DNA of 64,000 bases from Gandjariella thermophila. Lineage in GTDB: Bacteria > Actinomycetota > Actinomycetes > Mycobacteriales > Pseudonocardiaceae. A model generated the notes under the pieces. The model was given only the letters and a program-made list of their open reading frames with translations, did not search any database and was not told the DNA's origin. A program made the translations under genes and the position numbers. The stretch is taken from assembly GCF_005405885.1 (NCBI RefSeq), contig NZ_BJFL01000009.1, forward strand, positions 109,523 through 173,522. Reading direction: 5' to 3'. Of this stretch, positions 58,410-64,000 are shown piece by piece. The first letter of the stretch is position 1. Each line of letters opens with the position of its first letter.

Positions 58410-59084
58410 CTAAGCGAGCGCCAGGTGCGGGCGGAGCGCGGTCAGCAGCGCGTCCGGGCGCTCCGCCGTGGGCAGCGGCTCGACGATGGCCACCCGGCTG
58501 CCCAGCGCGCCGGCTCCGCCGTCCGCCTCCTCGCTGTCCCCGATCATCAGCACGTCCTCCGGTGGCACGCCGATCCGCCGGCAGGCGATCCGGAACAGCT
58601 CCGGATCGGGCTTGATCCGGCCCTCCTCGTAGGACAGCACCCAGCCGGTGACCAGGTCGTGCAGGCCGTGCCGGCGAAACACCTCGCGGATGTCCCAGGC
58701 GATGTTGCTGACCACGCCGACCGGGATGCCGGCGTCGGCGAGGTCCCGCAGCGCGGCCTTCGTGTCCGGATACGGCGTCCAGTAGCTGGGATCGATCAGC
58801 CGCTCGTAGAACCGCTCGGCCACGCCGGGGCCACGCAGTCCGGTGCCTTCCAGCAGTTCGATGTGGATCGCCCGGTGCAGGGCCGGGTCGAGGTCGCGGC
58901 GGGCCCAGTCCGCCTGCCGCTCGGGCGGCAGGTACGCCGACGGTCCGACCGGGGCGGTCAGCCGGCGCAGCAACGCCACGCGTTCCTCGGTGCGCAGGTC
59001 GGCCAGATCGTCCAGGGCCGCGGAGAAGTTCTCGAGTCGGAACAGCGTGCCGGAATAGTCGAAGAGCACCCCGCGAACGGCCAC
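58410..59084 (-). CDS. HAD family hydrolase
   Basis: The 224-residue product has the HAD core: FDYSGTL (nucleophile Asp, residue 9), VSNIAWD in motif II, KPDPELF with the motif III Lys, and MIGDSEEAD in motif IV. The second Asp of the usual DxD is Ser, which in HAD enzymes tends to reduce phosphatase chemistry, so activity is uncertain. GTG at 59084 follows TAGCGT with 6 nt between (leaderless). Substrate unknown. Confidence 0.85.
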   Translation of the reverse strand: MAVRGVLFDYSGTLFRLENFSAALDDLADLRTEERVALLRRLTAPVGPSAYLPPERQADWARRDLDPALHRAIHIELLEGTGLRGPGVAERFYERLIDPSYWTPYPDTKAALRDLADAGIPVGVVSNIAWDIREVFRRHGLHDLVTGWVLSYEEGRIKPDPELFRIACRRIGVPPEDVLMIGDSEEADGGAGALGSRVAIVEPLPTAERPDALLTALRPHLALA

Positions 59085-59140
59085 GGCCGCACGCTAGCGT
59101 GGTCTGGACCGGGCCGGCCAGCCGACTGTGACCCGGCTCC

Positions 59141-59536
59141 TCAGCCCAGGTTCATGCCGGTGACCCGCTCCGGGGTGAGCCGGAGCACCACCCGCACGTC
59201 GTCCGGTGCGTCGGCGCCGTAGTCCTGGCCGGTGTACTTGTGTGAGAGCCGGTGGATCAGGTCCTTCCCGCCCTCCTCGGAGATGGCCACCCGGCCGCGC
59301 ACCTCGACGTACCGGTAGGGGTTCTCCCGGTCGAAGACGCTCACGCTGGCCCGGGGGTCGCGGCGCAGGTTGCGCTCCTTGCGCCGGCCCACCGTGGTGG
59401 AGAACAGCAGGTCGTCCCCATCCCGGGTGACCCACACCACGACGGTGTGCGGGCTGCCGTCGGCGTTCAGCGTGGCGAGGGTGGCGAAGTTCGTGCCGTC
59501 GATCAGGTCACGGGCGGACTGCGGAAGCGCGGCCAT
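59141..59536 (-). CDS. PPOX-class F420-dependent oxidoreductase (Rv1155-like)
   Basis: A 131-residue split-barrel protein: NFATLATLNADGSPHTVVVWV, FSTTVGRRKERNLRRDPRASVSV with cofactor-phosphate contacts, and YRYVEVRGRVAI. It resembles the Rv1155 group of F420-binding proteins. ATG at 59536 follows TACCCT with 7 nt between, so leaderless. Substrate unknown. Confidence 0.88.
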   Translation of the reverse strand: MAALPQSARDLIDGTNFATLATLNADGSPHTVVVWVTRDGDDLLFSTTVGRRKERNLRRDPRASVSVFDRENPYRYVEVRGRVAISEEGGKDLIHRLSHKYTGQDYGADAPDDVRVVLRLTPERVTGMNLG

Positions 59537-59574
59537 GTGATCGAGGGTAGGGGCGGTGGATCGGACTCGCCAGA

Positions 59575-60042
59575 TCACTCGGCCGGCAGCAGGAGCGCGG
59601 TGGCCAGCGCGGCGACACCCTCGCCCCGACCGGTCAGCCCGAGCCCGTCCGTGGTGGTGCCGGACACCGCGACCGGGCCGCCCGCGGCGTCGGAGAGCAC
59701 CCGCTGCGCCTCGTCCCGCCGCCTGCCGATGCGCGGGGCGTTGCCGATCACCTGAACCGCCGCGTTGCCCAGCCGGTAGCCGGCCCCGGATACCCTGCGC
59801 CGCACCTCGGCGAGCAGGTCCACGCCGTGCGCCCCGGACCAGCGGGGATCCCCGGTGCCGAACACCGCGCCGAGGTCGCCGAGGCCGGCGGCGGACAGCA
59901 TCGCGTCACACAGCGCGTGCGCGGCCACGTCACCGTCGGAGTGCCCGGCGCAGCCGTCCACGCCATCCCAGCGCAGCCCGGCGATCCAGCACTCCCGGCC
60001 CGGCTCGATCGGGTGCACGTCGGTGCCGACGCCGACCCTCAT
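59575..60042 (-). CDS. ispF: 2-C-methyl-D-erythritol 2,4-cyclodiphosphate synthase
   Basis: Fifth step of the MEP isoprenoid pathway. The 155-residue product has the zinc ligands in GTDVHP and [12 protein letters not shown], plus [13 protein letters not shown] and [14 protein letters not shown] at the end. Its ATG overlaps the ispD stop (ATGA at 60039-60042), so the two are translated together. Confidence 0.95.
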   Translation of the reverse strand: MRVGVGTDVHPIEPGRECWIAGLRWDGVDGCAGHSDGDVAAHALCDAMLSAAGLGDLGAVFGTGDPRWSGAHGVDLLAEVRRRVSGAGYRLGNAAVQVIGNAPRIGRRRDEAQRVLSDAAGGPVAVSGTTTDGLGLTGRGEGVAALATALLLPAE

Positions 60043-60728
60043 CCGGACGTGCTCCGGTCCGGGCCGGACAGCAGCGCCTCGGCCACGGCCAGGTCGAACG
60101 GGGTGGCGATGCGCATCGCGTAGGGGTGGCCGGGCACGGTCACGATCTTCTCATCGAGCCGGTCGGCCAGCGCCGCGCCCCCGGCGGCGCCGACCAGGTC
60201 GGCCAGGTCGGGGGCGGCGCGCAGCACGTCCACGGCGAACCCCTGCGGGGTCTGCACGGTGCGCAGGCCCGCCCGGTCGGGGGTGGCCAGCACCCGGCCG
60301 TCCGGGTCGACCCGCTTGACAGTGTCGGTGACCGGCAGGACAGGGATCACCACCCGTCCGCCGGCCAGCACCGCGTCCACCACGGTGCCGACCAGTTCGG
60401 GTGGGGTGAACGCGCGGGTGGCGTCGTGCACCAGGGCGACACCCGCCTCGGGCGCCGAGGCGAGTGCGGCCCGCAGCGACTCGCCGGGTCCCCCGGTCAC
60501 GACGCGAACCGCCGCGCCGGCCGAAGCCAGCGCGGCGGTCACGGTATCCACATCGGACGGTGCGGCGGCCGCCACCACCTGGTGCACCCGGCCGGACTCC
60601 AGCAGCCCGTTCACCGCGTGAACCAGCAGCGGCGCTCCACCCACCGAAACCAGTGCCCCGGGAACATCGGTGCCCGGCCGGTCTCCGCGGCCCGCGACAG
60701 GTACGAGCGCGACGACCTGCACGCTCAT
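60039..60728 (-). CDS. ispD: 2-C-methyl-D-erythritol 4-phosphate cytidylyltransferase with altered active site
   Basis: Third step of the MEP pathway, adding CMP to methylerythritol phosphate. The 229-residue product keeps the fold and many motifs: [46 protein letters not shown]. But the conserved Lys after Pro (E. coli Lys27) is Gly24, the TDEAS motif is lost (GAAGGAAL at about 175-182), and the C-terminal Lys (E. coli Lys213) is Arg206. Arg17 (E. coli Arg20) and the Asp of HDA are kept. It may be weak, specialised or rescued by a second copy. Position beside ispF and carD is standard. Confidence 0.85.
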   Translation of the reverse strand: MSVQVVALVPVAGRGDRPGTDVPGALVSVGGAPLLVHAVNGLLESGRVHQVVAAAAPSDVDTVTAALASAGAAVRVVTGGPGESLRAALASAPEAGVALVHDATRAFTPPELVGTVVDAVLAGGRVVIPVLPVTDTVKRVDPDGRVLATPDRAGLRTVQTPQGFAVDVLRAAPDLADLVGAAGGAALADRLDEKIVTVPGHPYAMRIATPFDLAVAEALLSGPDRSTSG

Positions 60729-60757
60729 CTGGGCGCCAGTACTCCCGGTGGGGCCGG

Positions 60758-61246
60758 TCAGGAGGCGGTCGCCAGGACCTCGTCCAGGAGGACCTCGGCC
60801 TTGTCCTCGTCTGTTCCCTCGGCCAGTGCCAGCTCGCTGACCAGGATCTGCCTGGCCTTCGCCAGCATCCGCTTCTCACCGGCCGACAGGCCGCGATCCT
60901 TCTCGCGCCGCCAAAGGTCCCGAACCACCTCGGCCACCTTGTTCACGTCGCCCGAGGCGAGCTTCTCGAGGTTCGCCTTGTACCGCCGAGACCAGTTGGT
61001 CGGCTCCTCCGTGTGCGGAGCGCGCAAAACCTCGAAGACCCGGTTGAGCCCCTCCTGGCCGACCACGTCCCGCACGCCGACGATCTCGGCGTTGTCTGCG
61101 GGAACGCGAACGGTGAGGTCGCCCTGCGCAACTTTCAGGACGAGGTACTGCTTCTCCTCGCCCTTGATCACGCGGGTCTCGATAGCTTCGATGAGAGCGG
61201 CACCGTGGTGCGGGTAGACGACGGTCTCTCCGACCTTAAAAACCAT
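60758..61246 (-). CDS. carD: RNA polymerase-binding transcription factor CarD
   Basis: Stabilises open promoter complexes, essential in mycobacteria. The 162-residue product has the N-terminal RNA polymerase beta-binding Tudor-like domain ([35 protein letters not shown]) and a helical C-terminal DNA-binding part containing the key Trp in [18 protein letters not shown] at 61246 has AGAGGA upstream; TAGGAT (61274-61279 on the complement) is a probable -10. Confidence 0.96.
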   Translation of the reverse strand: MVFKVGETVVYPHHGAALIEAIETRVIKGEEKQYLVLKVAQGDLTVRVPADNAEIVGVRDVVGQEGLNRVFEVLRAPHTEEPTNWSRRYKANLEKLASGDVNKVAEVVRDLWRREKDRGLSAGEKRMLAKARQILVSELALAEGTDEDKAEVLLDEVLATAS

Positions 61247-61570
61247 GTGTCCTCTGCCCCTTTCGCTGCTCCCATCCTAGCACGCCCGGCAACGTCTCTT
61301 CGGCAAGCTAACGATCTGTCCTCGCAGGTCAGCCCGTGCGTGAGGGGTTGACAAACCGCTGCCTGGCGTGCAAGAGGCCACCTCCACGTGCGCCAAGTGG
61401 ATCATGGGAACCGGTGTCGCCGGTGCCGGGTGATCCACTCTGGACCTCCATTGTCCCGCGTGGCCCGTACCGGGTCGCAAGTGGCCCAGGTCACCCGGTT
61501 AGGCTTCGGGATCGATGGGCTTCGACCCGACACGTCGGGTCGCTGGTACTCCAGGAAGGACCCCGCACGC
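61247..61570. other. Divergent promoter region between carD and the lpqE unit
   Basis: These 324 bp carry the carD promoter at the left. On the right strand, TTGACA occurs at 61348-61353 without a good -10 at the usual distance, and TAGGCT occurs at about 61500, 70 nt before the small ORF. No gene seen. Confidence 0.45.
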
Positions 61571-61714
61571 GTGAGCAGCCCTGTGGCAAGCCGCGGCAGC
61601 CAAGGCGACCCCCCGGCGCGCCTGGACCGGCAGGCCCCGCGATCGGGGCGGCGGGGCGGAGCCCCCGGCGACGCGATCGCGGCGGCGCGCAAACTCGCGA
61701 AGGAGCAGCCGTGA
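61571..61714 (+). CDS. 47-residue ORF coupled to lpqE
   Basis: A frame with strongly GC-rich third positions: starts VSSPVASRGSQGDPPARLD and ends AIAAARKLAKEQP. Its TGA overlaps the GTG of lpqE (GTGA), and its last codons form the AAGGAG ribosome site of lpqE. AGGAAGGA lies upstream of its start. It looks more like a real small protein than the other linker ORFs; no family known. Confidence 0.45.
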   Translation: MSSPVASRGSQGDPPARLDRQAPRSGRRGGAPGDAIAAARKLAKEQP

Positions 61715-62376
61715 GCCGCGCACAGCAGAACACGACCGCGCGACGGCGTCTGGTCCCGGCGGCGCTGGGATTCGGCCTCGTTCTCGCCCTCGCCGGTTGC
61801 GGTGCTGGCCAGATCACCCAGACCGACACGCAGGTGGCGGCGGTCAACGGGGTGAGCGGGCAGGCCGGCCGGATCGGGGTGCGCGACGCCCAACTGGTCT
61901 TCCCGCCGAGCGCCGCCCGGTACTACCCGAAGGGGTCGGACGCCGCGCTGGTCACCACCATCGTCAACGACGGCTCGTCGGGGGACCGGCTGGTCTCGGT
62001 GAGCAGCCCGGCGGCGTCCTCGGTCAACCTGCAGGGTTCGACGGTGCTGCCGGCGGCGTTCGCGCTCACCGCGGTGGGCCCGAGCGCGGAGGGCGGCACG
62101 TCCGCCTCGGCCCCGGCGACGCCCACCTCGGCCGCCACCGCCACGTCGACCAGCGCCCCCGCTTCGTCGTCGGCTGGCGCCCCGAGCAGCACGAGCGCGC
62201 CGGGCGGCGCCGGGTCGGCCGCGGCCCTGCCGGTGGGTCGGATCACCATCACGCTGGTCAACCTGACCAGGGACGTGCGCCCGGGGGAGACCATCCCGGT
62301 CACCTTCGTGTTCGCCAACTCCGGCCAGGTGACCCTGGACGTGCCGATCGGAGCGCCGCAGACGCCGCGCTCGTGA
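61711..62376 (+). CDS. lpqE: LpqE-like lipoprotein
   Basis: A 221-residue lipoprotein with a signal peptide and lipobox LALAGC (Cys about 30), an outer beta-rich domain with an inserted Ser/Thr/Ala-rich linker (about 130-170), and DVRPGETIPVTFVFANSGQVTLDVPIG at the end, resembling a copper-chaperone-like or Ig-like fold. Position between carD and radA matches M. tuberculosis lpqE (Rv3584). GTG at 61711 has AAGGAG 5-6 nt upstream. Function unproven. Confidence 0.88.
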   Translation: MSRAQQNTTARRRLVPAALGFGLVLALAGCGAGQITQTDTQVAAVNGVSGQAGRIGVRDAQLVFPPSAARYYPKGSDAALVTTIVNDGSSGDRLVSVSSPAASSVNLQGSTVLPAAFALTAVGPSAEGGTSASAPATPTSAATATSTSAPASSSAGAPSSTSAPGGAGSAAALPVGRITITLVNLTRDVRPGETIPVTFVFANSGQVTLDVPIGAPQTPRS

Positions 62377-62418
62377 GTTCCGCCGCTCCTGTCGGTGGTG
62401 GGGCCTAACGTGGCGCGC

Positions 62419-63903
62419 GTGGGGAAGAACGCACGCACCAGCCGCCCGGCCCATCGCTGCACGGAGTGCGGCTTCGAGGTGGCCAAGTGGGTCGGCCGCT
62501 GCCCGGAGTGCCAGTCCTGGGGCACGGTCGTCGAGGCCGCCGCGGCGTCCCGGCCGGCGCTGGCCAGGACGACGGTCGGCGTGCCCAGGTCGCCGGCCCG
62601 GCCGATCGACCAGGTCGACATCGAGGCCGCGCGGGCCCGGCCGACCGGGGTCGGCGAGCTGGACCGGGTGCTCGGCGGCGGCCTGGTGCCCGGCGCGGTG
62701 GTGTTACTGGCCGGCGAGCCGGGGGTGGGCAAGTCCACCCTGCTGCTGGAGGTCGCCTACCGCTGGGCCGCGGGTGGCGGGCCGACGCTGTACGTCACGG
62801 GTGAGGAGTCCGCCGGCCAGGTCCGGCTGCGCGCCGAGCGCACCGGCAACGTGCACGAGCAGATGTACCTCGCCGCCGACGGCGACCTGGCCTCGGTGCT
62901 CGGTCACGTGGACGCGGTCAAGCCGGACCTGCTGATCGTGGACTCGGTGCAGACCGTGCAGTCCGCGGACGCCGAAGGCACACCCGGTGGAGTCACCCAG
63001 GTGCGCGCGGTGACCACCGCCCTGGTCGCGCTGGCCAAGGAGCGTGGCCTGCCGGTGGTCCTCGTCGGTCACGTGACCAAGGACGGCGCGGTGGCCGGGC
63101 CGCGGCTGCTGGAGCACCTGGTAGACGTGGTGCTCAACTTCGAGGGCGACCGGCACTCCACGCTGCGCCTGGTGCGCGGGGTGAAGAACCGGTTCGGCCC
63201 GGCCGACGAGGTCGGCTGCTTCGAACTCCGCGATGACGGCATCGCCGGCGTGCCGGACCCGTCCGGGTTGTTCCTCAACCGGCGCGAGGCGGCGGTCCCG
63301 GGCACCGCGGTGACCGTGGTCGTGGAGGGCAAGCGGCCGCTGCTGGGCGAGGTGCAGGCGCTGGTGGCCCGGTCCGCGCTGGCCGTGCCGCGCCGGGCGG
63401 TGAGTGGGCTGGACGCCGCCCGGGTGGCCATGGTGCTCGCGGTGCTGGAGCGGCGCGCCCGGGTGAGCCTGGCGGAGAAGGACGTGTTCACCGCGACGGT
63501 GGGCGGTATGCGCGTGATGGAGCCCGCCGCGGACCTGGCGCTGGCGCTCGCGGTCGCCTCGGCCGCGCGGGACATGCCGGTGCCGTCCGACATCGTCGCG
63601 GTGGGCGAGGTCGGCCTGGCCGGCGAGGTCCGCCGGGTCACCGGCATCGAGCGGCGGTTGGCCGAGGCGGCCCGGCTGGGATTCACCCGCGCCCTGGTCC
63701 CGCCGGACGCGGGCGTGCTGCCGCCCGAGGTGCGCGGGATCGTGGTGCCGGACGTCCGGTCCGCGCTGGACGTGCTCACGGGGCAGCGGGACGCGCCCTG
63801 GCCGCCACGATCATCGCGCAGGGGGGCGTCCGGGCCGCGCCGGCTCAGGCTGGCCGGGGGTGCTTCCGCGCGTCCGCGTCCAGGAGTTGGGCGCAGCGGA
63901 TGA
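62419..63903 (+). CDS. radA: DNA repair protein RadA
   Basis: RecA-like helicase that helps branch migration in recombination. The 494-residue product has an N-terminal four-Cys zinc finger (CTECG ... CPECQ), Walker A GEPGVGKST, the RadA motif KNRFG (GVKNRFGPADEVG), and the C-terminal Lon-like domain. GTG at 62419 is chosen because TAACGT (62406-62411) lies 7 nt upstream, a leaderless layout; an in-frame GTG at 62410 overlaps that hexamer. Its last 19 residues read antisense through the end of the GH15 gene. disA, its usual neighbour, is not seen. Confidence 0.94.
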   Translation: MGKNARTSRPAHRCTECGFEVAKWVGRCPECQSWGTVVEAAAASRPALARTTVGVPRSPARPIDQVDIEAARARPTGVGELDRVLGGGLVPGAVVLLAGEPGVGKSTLLLEVAYRWAAGGGPTLYVTGEESAGQVRLRAERTGNVHEQMYLAADGDLASVLGHVDAVKPDLLIVDSVQTVQSADAEGTPGGVTQVRAVTTALVALAKERGLPVVLVGHVTKDGAVAGPRLLEHLVDVVLNFEGDRHSTLRLVRGVKNRFGPADEVGCFELRDDGIAGVPDPSGLFLNRREAAVPGTAVTVVVEGKRPLLGEVQALVARSALAVPRRAVSGLDAARVAMVLAVLERRARVSLAEKDVFTATVGGMRVMEPAADLALALAVASAARDMPVPSDIVAVGEVGLAGEVRRVTGIERRLAEAARLGFTRALVPPDAGVLPPEVRGIVVPDVRSALDVLTGQRDAPWPPRSSRRGASGPRRLRLAGGASARPRPGVGRSG

Positions 63904-64000
63904 GGCCGAGGTGGGAGTAGGCCTGGGGGTGGTTGCCCAGGGAGCGTTCGGCCAGGGGGTCGTATTCCTCGGGCAGCAGGCCGGTGGGGCCGGCGGTGTT
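63845..64000 (-). CDS. Glycoside hydrolase family 15 protein, C-terminal end
   Basis: Only the last 51 codons are in the window: GLLPEEYDPLAERSLGNHPQ followed by AYSHLGLIRCAQLLD, the typical end of actinobacterial GH15 enzymes, which are often trehalases or glucoamylase-like. The stop is at 63845-63847; the last 59 bp overlap the 3' end of radA on the other strand. Substrate cannot be told from this piece. Confidence 0.85.
   Translation of the reverse strand, partial: NTAGPTGLLPEEYDPLAERSLGNHPQAYSHLGLIRCAQLLDADARKHPRPA

Overview
The window looks like a piece of a high-GC actinobacterial chromosome, most likely a member of the Pseudonocardiaceae (Amycolatopsis-like). Third codon positions are strongly GC-rich, GTG starts are common, and the gene order closely follows the Mycobacterium tuberculosis stretch from tilS/hpt/ftsH to carD/radA. 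It also carries MhuD, Lsr2, CarD, F420-dependent enzymes, IdeR-type iron boxes and many genes that look leaderless (a TANNNT hexamer 6-8 nt before the start codon). I see no tRNA, rRNA, CRISPR array, prophage or insertion sequence.

Left part (1-35 kb) is the conserved core. It begins with a partial MFS exporter. Next come ppa, a giant dacB-type PBP4 with a 950-residue low-complexity tail, a DUF2342 metalloprotease, tilS, hpt, a secreted VWA protein and ftsH. The folate operon folE-folP-folB-folK is stitched together by tiny ORFs with 4-nt stop/start overlaps. It is followed by DUF3180 and DUF6779-like genes, then an inserted minus-strand pair (MidA/NDUFAF7-like methyltransferase plus an orphan NuoD-like protein) and a PrsW protease. 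The CoA-precursor block DUF2520-panC-panD-coaX leads to lysS and lsr2. A siderophore uptake system (binding protein, two permeases, ATPase, 2Fe-2S reductase) with two candidate iron boxes precedes clpC.

Middle part (35-50 kb) is a mixture of secreted and housekeeping genes: an EEP-family membrane protein, a sedolisin-type peptidase, Sir2, the heme-degrading mhuD, an M1 peptidase, a 2H phosphoesterase, mutY, a beta-carbonic anhydrase and an Rv3587c-like membrane protein. A LacI regulator is divergent from an MsiK/UgpC-type sugar ATPase. Then come an orphan metal-type ATPase behind a possible Zur-like operator, an AlgX/AlgJ-like protein, an F420/PPOX enzyme and a PlsC acyltransferase.

The 49.7-54.4 kb segment is the accessory zone. 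It has small unknown proteins, a GNAT enzyme, a flavoprotein, an operator-like repeat array, a nested 124-nt inverted repeat upstream of greA, a DosR-like box and a Phd/RelE-type toxin-antitoxin pair.

Right part (54.5-64 kb) carries an AlgI-like MBOAT O-acyltransferase, rlmB, cysS, a HAD enzyme, a PPOX enzyme, ispF, ispD (with altered active-site residues), carD, lpqE, radA and the 3' end of a GH15 glycosidase. Relative to M. tuberculosis this block is inverted, and disA is not found beside radA.
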